Below are positions 48,601-58,215 of a stretch of DNA of 64,000 bases, piece after piece. A program made the translations under genes and the position numbers. The notes under the pieces are model-generated. The model was not told where the DNA came from. It did no database searches and saw nothing but the letters and a program-made list of their open reading frames with translations. Origin of the DNA: Paralichthys olivaceus (lineage: Eukaryota; Chordata; Actinopteri; Pleuronectiformes; Paralichthyidae); assembly GCF_024713975.1 (NCBI RefSeq), contig NC_091098.1:14060316-14124315 (forward strand), written 5' to 3'. Each line of letters starts with the position of its first letter. Position 1 is the stretch's first letter.

Positions 48601-49403
48601 CCAAAGCTCTTCAGTGTTCCCATCACAAGGACATTTACCTGAGTACACACATGGAAATAATGAGAAACAGACCATCAGCTGCAATTACAGCAACAATTAG
48701 TGTTGACAAAAAGTGGCACAAGTGATGATAAATGTTATTGGATAAGATTTTTCCAACACATTTCTTTTTTGCATAATATTGAAGCAAATTTGTGTAAAAA
48801 TTCCAGAATCTGTTATTTTTTTGAGGTTCAGGATTTAGGATTTAGGATCAATAATCAAAAATTAAATATAATATATTGAATCATTATGATGTTTTCACCT
48901 GAAGCTAAAAATCATCCGTTACCTTAGAATGAGCCTTTTATACTACACAGCTGGTGGGTTGTGTTTCACAAAGTCTGCCATTGTTGCACCTCTACAGTCG
49001 TTCATAACAGATGAATGAACCAAGCAGTGACTCTAGAGATTATTTTATGTTTTTTAATCTGAAGACCATCGTAGGTTCTCCTACATGCTTAAAAGGTGAG
49101 GTGCATTCATTTGGTTGCAATATGCAACTTTACCACTAGATGCCAATAAATCGATCCAACCAGGCATCCATTCTCTATACCTCTTACCCTTTAAGTTTTC
49201 CCATCTGCCATTAGGCAAGAGGTAATACTTTGACATTATTACACTGGATAAGTCACCATCATAATATACACATGAAGTGGACATACCAGGAAGCAATGCA
49301 GCACCACCATCCAGCCCCAGCCTCCATCTGGAGGGTCCTCATATTCGATCTCTTTATCCTTCTCCTTCTTTGAGCTCATGGCGTCCTTCCTGAACAGGTT
49401 CAT
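33414..49403 (-). CDS. slc16a4: SLC16A4 / MCT5, orphan monocarboxylate-transporter-family protein (8 coding exons)
   Basis: Complement join 49403-49287, 48638-48506, 48340-48197, 47852-47691, 47606-46956, 40099-39888, 35736-35643, 33622-33414: 1,722 nt, 573 aa plus stop, all introns GT-AG, frame intact. A predicted 12-helix membrane protein of the major facilitator superfamily; the substrate of MCT5 is not well defined. The N-terminal DGGWGW motif is the MCT signature before TM1, RSGMGLTF lies at TM5, and a long Ser/Asn-rich cytoplasmic loop separates the two six-helix halves (about residues 205-355). SLC16A4 rather than other MCTs is shown by KKYHYHKxYLILCG-like and LYDYTQTY segments and by position beside lamtor5. 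It is longer than the human protein (487 aa as I recall), mainly in the central loop and C-terminal tail. Within TM8 the Asp/Arg pair of MCT1 is Glu406/Gln410; the TM1 Lys is kept (Lys49). Confidence 0.95.
33838..35642 (-). other. slc16a4 intron 7
   Basis: AT-rich, no exon or recognised repeat. Confidence 0.8.
35643..35736 (-). CDS. slc16a4: slc16a4 coding exon 7
   Basis: Residues 474-505. Reads [19 protein letters not shown] then [12 protein letters not shown], the conserved pore-side Gly-Pro-Pro segment of MCTs. Acceptor GCTCTTCAG, donor GTGAGT. Confidence 0.95.
35845..36072 (+). repeat. dispersed repeat family B, copy 2
   Basis: Carries GGCTGGGCAATAAAACG, CAGTGAGGAGGTGTAACACA, AATAATGTGACA and TTTTTGGCC in the order seen in the other copies. 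Lies in slc16a4 intron 6. Confidence 0.7.
37893..38205 (+). repeat. dispersed repeat family B, copy 3
   Basis: Begins GGGTTGGGTGAAAAAAACC and keeps the AAGCACAGTGAATAGG, AGAGCCTTCACTCAATATC and AAAAATAATGTGACATT blocks. More diverged at the 5' end than copies 2 and 4. In slc16a4 intron 6. Confidence 0.65.
38540..38690 (+). repeat. possible retroelement 3' tail
   Basis: Contains TTTCATTGCCAGCGACTG and GTTGTGCATATGACAATAAA followed by CCCTTGAATCCTTGAA. Tails ending in 'TGACAATAAA' plus short TTGAATC repeats are frequent at the 3' ends of fish non-LTR-derived repeats; assigned from memory only. Confidence 0.4.
38985..39140 (+). repeat. fragment of a dispersed teleost repeat
   Basis: Reads CTACAACTATTGGATGAAAT, CTATGAAATTTGGTGCAGAA, CATTATCTCCAGAGAATG. 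I know closely similar sequence as a repeat in many fish genomes; only a fragment is present. Confidence 0.45.
39888..40099 (-). CDS. slc16a4: slc16a4 coding exon 6 (TM8 to TM10)
   Basis: Residues 403-473. Acceptor TTGTTACAG, donor GTAAGG. Contains [12 protein letters not shown] (TM8), [14 protein letters not shown] and the helix [11 protein letters not shown]. Glu406 and Gln410 occupy the positions of the Asp and Arg needed for transport in MCT1. Confidence 0.95.
42963..42975. promoter_or_regulatory. RFX-like X-box in slc16a4 intron 5
   Basis: GTTGCTTAGCGAC is an inverted pair of GTTGC-like half-sites that fits the RFX consensus. It lies just after a possible donor site in the GC-richer patch. 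Function is unproven. Confidence 0.35.
44558..44770 (+). repeat. dispersed repeat family C, copy 3
   Basis: Contains TTGGTTTGTTTGCAAGTAAG, ATTATGCAAAACGTACAGG, ACTTTGTGGAAGGATGCGG, TTTTGATACAGGTCC and GGATCTTGGCAGAGGTATG. This copy keeps the 5' and 3' blocks and lacks much of the interior. Confidence 0.6.
44815..45115 (-). repeat. dispersed MITE-like repeat family E, copy 2 (inverted)
   Basis: Reverse-complement counterpart of 18145-18500, sharing the CACCACAGGAGCAGTATG, CCACGCTGTTTACCCCTGAA, GTGTTTTGTGGATTCAAACA and GAGTAGATAATGAGTGAATT blocks. Confidence 0.7.
46956..47606 (-). CDS. slc16a4: slc16a4 coding exon 5 (TM6, long central loop, TM7)
   Basis: Residues 186-403. Starts [18 protein letters not shown] (TM6), then a hydrophilic loop of about 150 residues rich in Ser, Thr, Asn and His, then [15 protein letters not shown] and TM7 ([17 protein letters not shown]). 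Acceptor TTCCACAG, donor GTGAGG. The loop is where this protein is longer than the human one. Confidence 0.95.
47691..47852 (-). CDS. slc16a4: slc16a4 coding exon 4
   Basis: Residues 132-186. Reads [18 protein letters not shown], then [19 protein letters not shown], the second conserved MCT segment. Acceptor TCACTTAG, donor GTAGGC. Confidence 0.95.
47940..48124. mobile_element. small non-autonomous hAT-like element with 8-bp TSD
   Basis: Ends are CAGTAGTTGTCAAACTTTTT and, inverted, CGGTGGATGTCAAACTGG: 13 of the first 16 positions match and both resemble the CAGNGGTTCTCAAACTTT tip of Charlie-type hAT elements. Flanks are CCTTAAAT (47932-47939) and ACTTAAAT (48125-48132), a 7/8 match of the length hAT transposases duplicate. 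185 bp, no ORF, inside slc16a4 intron 3. Confidence 0.75.
48197..48340 (-). CDS. slc16a4: slc16a4 coding exon 3
   Basis: Residues 84-132. Encodes [20 protein letters not shown], then [12 protein letters not shown] and [13 protein letters not shown] (TM3-TM4). Acceptor TATTACAG, donor GTGAGT. Confidence 0.94.
48506..48638 (-). CDS. slc16a4: slc16a4 coding exon 2
   Basis: Residues 40-84. Completes TM1 ([19 protein letters not shown], with Lys49 matching the essential TM1 Lys of MCT1), then [19 protein letters not shown] (start of TM2). Acceptor ACTCAG, donor GTTTGA, which is weak. Confidence 0.93.
49092..49155 (-). repeat. repeat family A fragment
   Basis: Inverted remnant with ATATGCAACTTTACCACTAG and ATGCCAATAAAT, matching the 5' third of the element at 27987. 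The remainder is missing. Confidence 0.55.
49287..49403 (-). CDS. slc16a4: slc16a4 coding exon 1 (start codon)
   Basis: Residues 1-39; the exon itself begins at 49419 after a TTCTTCTAG acceptor, so at least one non-coding exon lies upstream. Starts [17 protein letters not shown] and reaches the DGGWGW signature. A second in-frame Met at residue 9 is possible as an alternative start. Donor GTATGT. Confidence 0.93.
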
Positions 49404-49419
49404 GGCTGCCTTTGTTTCA

Positions 49420-52400
49420 CTAGAAGAAAATAAAAACTTATATTGTTTTCAGGTCAGACTGGATAATCGGAAGCATCCACAATCACGTGGTAACATGAAT
49501 ATAAATAGAAATAGGTGCAGCATTTGAAGGTCATGTTTAAGATTCATAGAAAATAAACAAAAAAACGTTCATGTGGTAACTAACATGGTTTCACAGTTGA
49601 ATCCGCATATTATAGCTTTTCACATTTTTAAGAAAAATATAAAGCATATAAGAGTTTTCTTTCTTAAAAAAAGCTCAACTACTTTTAAATCAATCACTGA
49701 TATTGTTATTTTTCTTTTCACTGCCATTGCTTCATACAACCACCTAGAAACCTGCACATCAAAAACTTGTTTTCATCCATTGGCATCAATTTGATGCTTT
49801 GCTGACGACAGACCACGGTATTATTGTATGTGTATTGTAACTTGTTAAGTCACTGAGCTGTGAAACTGCTCAGTTACAGTGCAGTTTCACCAAAGGACTC
49901 AGCAGTGTTAACATTAAGTGTGACTGAGCAAGTGCAATATTTAAGCTCCCTGTCAGCATGTAACAGCATGTATAAATGTGCTTTGATGATGATGATGTCT
50001 CATGATAATTTAATCTGTGAAAGGAAAACTCTCTGGCTTTTCAAGGAGGTGGTTATACAAAGTTATCTGGAAACCTTGCAGAGTAAAACAAGGAAACCCT
50101 TAGTCATTCACACTCAGTAACCAGAAGAAGCGTTTGAACAACTTGAAACCACACAGTCGAAAAACATGACTGACTTGCTCAAATTTACACTGCTGTTTCC
50201 GTCAGAACCGGAATTTAATTATTTTGGATAAAAGGACTTGAAGCCCTGTGGCATTTTTTTCCTTCTCATGCTGTCATAGCAAAGCCTTTATCATGCACAT
50301 ATGATGTAAGAGTTGGTGGTTGTAGCAATGTGCTCTAAAAGGCCGGGACGATGTCTACTGGAACGCAGACAAGGATGTAAACAATACACATCTAAAACCC
50401 GTCCTATATGGATGGAAATGTTCACACAACCATTTAAAAGATCTCAAGGGTACATACAGTAGAAATGGTTCTGATGGGAAAGAGAAAGAAACCCTTTCTT
50501 AGGAGACCTATATAGTACATTTAAAAACATTGAAATTAACAGGCTATATAAATGTGTGTTCACACTCATGGTCTGTAGGAAATGATGTTTTTATTGTCCA
50601 ATTGCAGTGGAGGGTCAATACACTGCATTAATAATACCATGTATTTTTGGTGTGCATAATGTTTTGCCATGTGTTTTGTGTTTGTGTACAGTATATGTGT
50701 AACATATGACTTAAGCCTTAAGTATGCAACTTTCCTTTGAGAGGAAAGTCAGGAGCTACATGTTTCTGCCTGTGATGTGACACAACTGCACTGCAGTTTG
50801 CAAACCAAGCAGGCAGACTGTGACCTTGAATTTAACCTGGGTAATAACTCCCTCTGCAACAACTTACAATTTATATATGTGTACTGATACTTTGATCTCA
50901 TCTTATTTGTCTCTTTCCCCTCAGACCTTCTCTTCTGAATTCTGAAAATTAGATTTTTGAAGAACCAAACATTTAAAATTATCGCAAAAAATACGAAATT
51001 CTTCGTTAGTCAGCCATTCAAGACATACATTAGAACGACATTGTGACACCTGCCAATATAAAATTGATCAGATTGGCAGTTTAATACATATTAAGGTCAG
51101 GTGAGTTTACTTTAAATGTGCTGCAGTCACTCCAGTCTTAGGGCCAGGTCACACATACGCAAATGCAAAAGGTATTTCGCAGGTCAAAGTTCACCAAAGT
51201 TGAACAGCACATGAAGCCACACTACGATTTGCTTTGCTAGAGGATGCAAATGTTTTACCTCTTCCTCGCTCACAGAGATTGGAAGTGAACCGGAGGAGAA
51301 GGTTTGCTGCTGATATGTTCATGTGACTGGGCCTTTGCTCTGAACCTGTCACATATGGGATTGGTCAGGACCCCTTGGCATCACGCACCGTGTCTTTTTA
51401 TCACTTTTCAATGTGCAGGAAAGTCCAATACGCCTCCAATGTTGTTTAGTGCATTGAAAGATGAAGTAAATCAATATGTCTGCCTATGTTTGTGGAAAAA
51501 AAATCGCAAAATAGCTCACAGTGAATATTGTTCTTTTTTAAAACACTCTACAGTGTTTTCCTAAACTTAACAAATTGTGTATGTGGATCAGAGTCGTTCC
51601 TCATCTGCCTGAATCCCACTTTAACCTCTGAGTATAATAATGTGCCAACATGTCCTGAGTTAACATGCTTTTCAAGATAATAAATCGCGGTGTGGTGACA
51701 TGTGTGTAGCTGTTCTCAGGTCTGCGTGTGCGTCAGCAAGTAATTAAATTGAAACGTCTGTTAAAAACAGTCTTTCCCAACCACCTTGTCAACACATGGA
51801 GAATGTATAATAAAACCTCGCCTCAGATACGGAAAGTCACCTTGAACACAGTAGGAGAAGGGGGCATAATAAACCAGTGGCGTTCAGCACTTACTCAGTC
51901 TGACTTAAACCTGCATAAAAAGCCGTGACCAAATTAAGGAGAGAGCAGAGAGCGGATTAAAAAGGGGAATGAATTGGGCCAGTGTACTGTGGGGAAAATA
52001 TTTCCCCCATGTGCTGTTCACAAGTTGTCCTCAGAGTGTGCTTTTGTGCATGTTTGTAAACGTGCCGGAGTTGCGAGGGTTGGAGCTGTGGAGGATTGTG
52101 TTAACACCATGTTACTGCACACTACCAGCAGGACATATGGAATGAATGTTCTCCACATTCTGTCTCCATTTGACCTACATTCCATTTTTAGAGATATACA
52201 TTTAAAAATGTATTTCCTGCGGGAGGAAGGACTCACACAGACAATGAGATGCCACTCAGATCTTCTGAAAGTCTGATTCAGGAGTTCAAAAGGGAGTACC
52301 TCTCTCAGTTAAACAGAGTGGGCGCCAGGAAAAAGACACGCAGGGCCAGTAAAAACTTTATGGATTTTTGATGGTCCATTGCCTCCAATGGTACAGGTTT

Positions 52401-54092
52401 ATCCTTGGGCAAATTCTGCTAAGAGGCTCCTCCCTGACCTGAAGCATATGACAATTACACTACAACTCACTTCATCTTTTGTGTCAGAATAAGCAGACTT
52501 ATGCACAACAGAATCGGGTATAAATTGATATTGATAGAAAATGTTCGTTAAAGGTTTTAAAATTTTTTTTTTCCTATCAAATTCTATTTTTGTAATTTAA
52601 ATTAGAGGGAATAACCAAACGTTCATATATAATCTGTCCAAAAAGACCCTGTCCATCATCACCCCCCTAGTGCTCTACATTTATATTTGTCTGCCATTTA
52701 CAGAGAATAAAACAGTGGAACAAGGGAGAAAAAAACATTACACAAACATCTTTCTATTTTCAGCCAGAGAAGATGCTAAAAGATAATGTGTATGAAATCT
52801 CAATTTACTGCTTATTACACAAAAAAACTACTGTCCAATAAAGAGGGGGAAGTGAATGAGCGATTTAAGACAAAGCTCCAGAAAAAGAACGTTTTGCTTT
52901 GCGTAAGCCGCCATCACTGAGGGAATGTAAGGAATGCAGAGGTTCACTCTCTTTGCCCAGACTGCCACACCCTCCTTCCACCTTTCTACCAGTCAACTGA
53001 TTTGTAAACCATATACATTATATTATAATGGTAAGAAAAGATTTCTGTTTTACAGGATATGTTTATAAGTTCATTATAATTCATCACAAAGAGAAGAAAT
53101 TAATTTTAAATGTAGCTGTTGAGTTTGTCTCTAAATGTTCTGGTAGTCACTGTGGTTTCTCTCTTTTTAATTTTAGTAATGGAAACATTCTGTTATATTA
53201 CAATCACAGATTATTTATTTGTGCCTTTTTTTTTTTTTTAATTTACACCAAAGTGAGCATGAGCAACAAGACACAGAACAGTAAAAGTGATTGTATCAGA
53301 GTTTCACTTGCATATCAGCAATATCTATAGTATGCATGGTTGAAAGAAGAAGAAGACAGACAGCCACAGGAAAGAATGCAGGTGAGAGGGCAGACAGCTA
53401 AACCGCCCAAATCAAATATTAAACTTGACATCTGCCATCCAGTCAAGTTGCACTTTACACCCATGACTGTCTCGACACATTACATATATGTAGTTAAGGG
53501 CTTTGATGAAATTTAAGTAAACATATAAATTGTATTTTTGAATTATCAATATACTGACAAGGTTTTTTAGAAAGAGATGTTGAATGTCCCTTGTACGTTT
53601 GAAGGTCTTCTTCACAATTTAGAATTTAGCTGTCAACCAATAATTCATTAAAACCAAACTTTGCAGAAAAATGAACACATACGTCAGTGTGATCTGAACT
53701 ACCTAAATTAATCATCTTTGAGAAAAAATGTACGTGTACTTTGATTTTTCATTTTGTCAATGTCCCACCCATTAACATGAAGGAGGCAGGATTTATGACC
53801 TATACAGCAGCCAGCCACCAGGTGGTAATCGAGACACTTTGGTTGTCATATCATCCATCTTTATTTACAGCGTGATCATCTCATACAAATTTCAGGTGAA
53901 CTATTCCTAAAAGTTGCACATTCTTAGCAAGAAATACCAAAACCGCTAAAGGATACCTGAGTAAATCCTAGAGTTAGCATAACGTATGCTTCCTCCGGCA
54001 GGATAGAGATTTAAATAGCATTGGGAGCTACTTCAAATGTGAAGGAAAGGAATGAAACAGATAATTTTGATTGGATCATCTTGTGTGGTTAC
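49420..54092 (-). other. slc16a4 5' UTR intron
   Basis: No supported coding exon; ordinary AT-rich sequence with a repeat fragment at 53765-53885. Confidence 0.6.
53765..53885 (+). repeat. fragment of a dispersed teleost repeat
   Basis: Contains GGATTTATGACCTATACAGC, CAGCCACCAGGTGGTAATCG and CATATCATCCATCTTTATTT. I know similar sequence as a frequent fish repeat; family not named. Confidence 0.45.
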
Positions 54093-54221
54093 CTGTTATA
54101 CGGTTTTGGTTGTATGCCTGCAGGCTGCAGAGGTGAAGAATAATGTCACAACTCCTATTCTCTGAGTGTCATCTTCAGGTTTGATGAAGGGCACTTGGAA
54201 CTATGGCTGCATCAAGATTAC
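54093..54221 (-). other. probable slc16a4 5' UTR exon
   Basis: Acceptor CTTCTTGCAG before 54221 and donor ACAG|GTAACC after 54093 on the minus strand. It holds a three-codon upstream ORF (Met-Gln-Pro-stop) near its start. Inferred only from splice sites and position. Confidence 0.4.
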
Positions 54222-54398
54222 CTGCAAGAAGAAGAGTACAACTAAAAACTGAAATAAAACATTACTCCATATCTGACACCTGAAAGCAGAGACACACTAT
54301 AAAGTTACACTCACCAGACAATAACGTGGGGACTGGACATGAAAATACTGTACTTGAAATTTCAAAACTGTAATATCTCTAAATATATATATATATAT

Positions 54399-54442
54399 AT
54401 TTAGATTTTATATATATATATATATATATATAAAATCTAAAT
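54399..54442. repeat. 44-bp perfect AT palindrome
   Basis: ATTTAGATTT followed by alternating TA and then the exact inverse AAATCTAAAT, with no spacer; the dyad centre is between 54420 and 54421. A second TA tract (54382-54400) adjoins it. Such sequence can extrude as a cruciform. Confidence 0.95.
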
Positions 54443-56759
54443 CTTTAAGTTTTACAAAGTTCGTCACAGGAAATTAATCTTCAATTGTCACCAAGCTGTA
54501 GAGCACTGGTACCTCAACCTGTTTTTTTTCCTAATTTTTTAGGGAAATACCTCACTTACTATTGCTGGCATTGTCACAGTTTATTGTATTTGTCCCCATT
54601 GCTTTTTAAACTGGAATGTCACATACTGTACCTCCATCAAGGTCCAATAGTTTCCTTAGGTGCACCAAATTGGGCACACTAATGGAAATCAGTTCCCTAA
54701 ATAAGTATGATTTTTTAAATCAAGATCCATGAAATATTCTGAGAAATCAATGAAAATGTTGCAAAATCTCACAAATTTGAATATCCCAACCCCTTAACAA
54801 AATGTCATGGACATCGGTTCAGGCTATGAGAGGTTAGAGAATCCAGCCCCTGCACAGGGATGCAGAAATAATGCTTCAGTCAGCAGTTTAACTCAACATG
54901 TGCAGCACAGAGACAGAGTGTCGCACTCTCTTTTCATTCACTACGAGAACTGTGACAAGCAGATCTCATGACTAAAAGATGCTCATCTGTGACGGAAAGT
55001 CAGCAAGAAGTTCAGCTGGGGATACGGCAGGTAATAATAGTCACGTGAACATGTCAGAGTGATGCAGATGGATGCAGCAACGATGTGAAAACATGTGAGG
55101 TACTTTAACCAAACCCCTTTTCAAGTGTTATCAAATCATAAACTATATATTCTAATCATTATGTAGTCTGCATTGTGTTGGCTTTGCAAAATGTGGTAAA
55201 AGTATAATGTGACAATATTAAGAGGAAAATTTGTCTATGTTATAGACTACTTTCTTTCTCTTTTTTTAAAGTGTGGGTGCCAAAGAGGCAATTGTAGAAA
55301 TCAAGCCCTTTTAATCTGGGCCACTGAATAAAGGAAGGTTTTACACAAATAGGTGGATCCAAGTTGTAATAGCTGCACTGAATATTTCTTTCTCAGGCTC
55401 AGGGTGACCTGTCACACATGCAGACACATCTAGAGGATTATTAAAAAGATCAACTATCAAATAGACCATTCACAAGCCCCTCCAATATATATATGTTGTC
55501 TAATAATAGGAAGTTTAATCAATTAAATTTAGCTCGGTGTCATTTTGTGGCCGACTTCTGAGCTCTTACCCCAACCTCAGTGAGGAGGAAAAATGCTGTT
55601 TGTGTGGAAAGCAGGAGAATACCCCCATCTTCCACAGCTGTACATTAGGAAACTTCCTCGCCCAGGTTTAGAGTGTCAACATACTTGTCCTGCTGTGACA
55701 CATCCTGTTTGAGTTTAGAGCTCAGTGCCCCTTTGTCAACAAATGCATGTATGAGGAAGAGTTTGTCGTTTGACTGATGTAACAAGGGCCTGAATGCCAG
55801 TGGTTTGAAAGGACCTGTCAAAGGGATTACTAAAGGACAGCTCACTAAATAGTTATGTCAGCTTCACTGCAAGAGTTGACAGAACATCTGCACAGACATG
55901 TTTCAAGGTAAAAAAAAAAAAATGGGCAGCTGAAAAGTGCTCACAGTAAACAATCAAGTTTATTGTCAGAGGATCGGTGAAAAAGAAAAATAGATCACAC
56001 AGTCCAACAACCAAAATACTGAATTAGCAGGAAAACAGACTTGAAGACAGCTGAATATGAACTGAATTAGCAGGAGAGAAACATGAAGCAACACAAGGTC
56101 TGAGCTAAATTAGCTGAACAGAAATGCATTGCCTAACTGAAAATCCTATGAGCTAAAATCTAATGGCAGAGTGAAAGTTGTACAAAACAGGAAAATATTG
56201 TTATATTAGGCATATTATCAAACCTCAATTAATAAATGGCTCTTATTTGTTTCACTGGGAGATTTCTTCTTAAACTGGATCTGCATTTCTACATTTCTGA
56301 CTCTGCATGGTGAAAGTAAGAGAACAGTGTTACAACTCTAAAAAAATACCAGTTTTTTCAAAACTTTTCCAAATAACTTTTTCTTGCTATTTTCTCCTGC
56401 ATGGTCTGTCTGTCTGACTGTTTCCTCCAAGATAAATCTAACTTCTTCATTTTGTTCTGAGAAAATCCAGACATCAGTCCTGAGGAATTGTGAGATTACA
56501 GGCTCTTAAATGAGCGTTCAGCTGAGAGCTTTTTGGCTTAGCCCACACAACACCATATGACTGAGGAGAAAACAGAGAGGTCTTACTGTGCCAGGCTGTG
56601 AGCCAGAGGTGATCTTCTCTCCACTCAGGCCTGTTGCATCGCAGCCCCTCACTCAACTCCAGTCAACTGGTGCTGGAGGGGCGAGATAAGGGTCGTTCAG
56701 TGAATCTCAACAAGACGTCATCTAGCTGACAAAAAAAGAGCCACAAACCTGCGCAATAT

Positions 56760-56786
56760 GGGGGGGGGGGGGGGGGGGGGGGGGGG
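56760..56786 (+). repeat. 27-nt homopolymeric G tract
   Basis: Uninterrupted G run, a strong G-quadruplex candidate on the plus strand. It is C-rich in the slc16a4 transcript, where it would lie in the first intron. Confidence 0.93.
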
Positions 56787-57017
56787 TATACACCCATAAA
56801 TAACCTGACAGAGAACAAAAAACAATTTATGTTTTTTTGCAGAGAAAAGTTTGGCGAGGAAAAATAGTTCACCAATAAAAGGAATTGTAAATAAATGATC
56901 TCAGATTCTAGGCTGTATCTAGATATCTGGACTGTTTATGTTGCTTGATTAGTTGAAAGCAAATAAAGATGAAAACAAAAAAACACACACATATGTTCAT
57001 AAAATTGGGAAAGTTAC

Positions 57018-57240
57018 CTGAATTCTCCTTCAACCCTCGACTCGCTTCTATCCCCCGAATTCAATTAGTTTAATTTGGTGCGTAATTTGGGGGCTTCTCG
57101 CTCCGGTGTGGTGCGTCCCAGAAATGCGTGCGCGTCGCCGGTGATGGACTTTTTGGCAGAGAGGAGCTGCTGCAGGACCTTTCCCTCCGAGCACGGCCGT
57201 GCCATAACTTCACTCCTATACTAGCGGGCCCCTCTGGAGT
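57018..57240 (-). promoter_or_regulatory. slc16a4 promoter / first non-coding exon
   Basis: CpG-richer patch (CGCGTCGCCGG, CACGGCCGTG) ending at a donor TTCAG|GTAACT at 57018. It is 0.5 kb beyond the lamtor5 polyadenylation signal and in the same direction. It contains a 46-codon minus-strand ORF (57205 to about 57065, starting MARPCSEGKV) that stops before the donor and would be an upstream ORF if included. Start site unknown. Confidence 0.45.
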
Positions 57241-57811
57241 TGCATTTTACATCTCAGCCTCAACATCGCTGGGCTGAGCCGAGGAGCCGCAGGAAGGCAA
57301 AGGAGCTTTCACTGAGGAAAACCACGTGACTGATGCGAAGCAATGAACCTCATCTGCGGGCTCAGGAGGGGGGAGAGAGAGAGAGAGAGGGAGATAAGAG
57401 AGCTCTGCGGTGTAAACATCAGGTGCCACCGCAGACTTCCCTCTAGTGCGCCACCGGGGTGCGTTCTGCTGTCAGGCTCTGCGGATGTAAGCAGCCATGT
57501 GCCGAGGAGGGCAGGAGGCAGAGTGATGGCAGACACACGATGATATTAATATACCTGCTTCCAGACCTGGTGCTCCACCTTTACTTGTCACCACACGCTC
57601 CCATACAATCAATATATGCGAGATCTCAGCGTCATGCTTCATGGCTGCATTAATGATTGCAAACTGTAAATCATGTTTTTTTTCCTTTTGTCACGTCCAG
57701 GATGAAAGATGTCCTGCCAAAGACAATGTATGGTTAACCATGAAACACTGAGCAAAGGAGAAAATAATAAATACTTAACAAAGAAGAGGGCAGCACAAAG
57801 TCAAGTTAAAC

Positions 57812-57817
57812 TTTATT
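57812..57817 (-). terminator. polyadenylation signal, lamtor5
   Basis: TTTATT on the plus strand, AATAAA on the coding strand, about 340 nt after the lamtor5 stop codon. Confidence 0.6.
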
Positions 57818-58154
57818 AAGAGTATTCTGTGCATGACTGACTTGGACTAGAGGACATGGATGCACAAACACGTTACATCAAATAAGACCTGTTCTGCTCA
57901 CGGCATCAATAAAATATTATTACCAACAGATTGGTGTATGTTCATTTTTTTTTTAATAATAGAGATAATTAACAATCCAGTTTTCAGTAGCTGGTAGAAC
58001 TTGAGCAAGCACTCTGGTTTAAATACAGCAAACACAGCAGATCAATGGGTAAAGCCCAGACTTCTCTTCATCAGAGCTCATTGAGACGTTGGTTTGATAG
58101 TTTGTGTACATGTACATTTGTTTACATTAAAACCCCTGGTGAGCACCCCTGTCC

Positions 58155-58215
58155 TCAAGATGCTATCTTGTGAACCGCCACTGTGATGGTCCCATGACTC
58201 CTCACCAGAATGTTT
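58155..58215 (-). CDS. lamtor5: lamtor5 coding exon 4
   Basis: Acceptor TTTTTTTGTAG, then [19 protein letters not shown] and TGA. Residues 72-91 (Gly72 is split across the intron). Confidence 0.95.
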
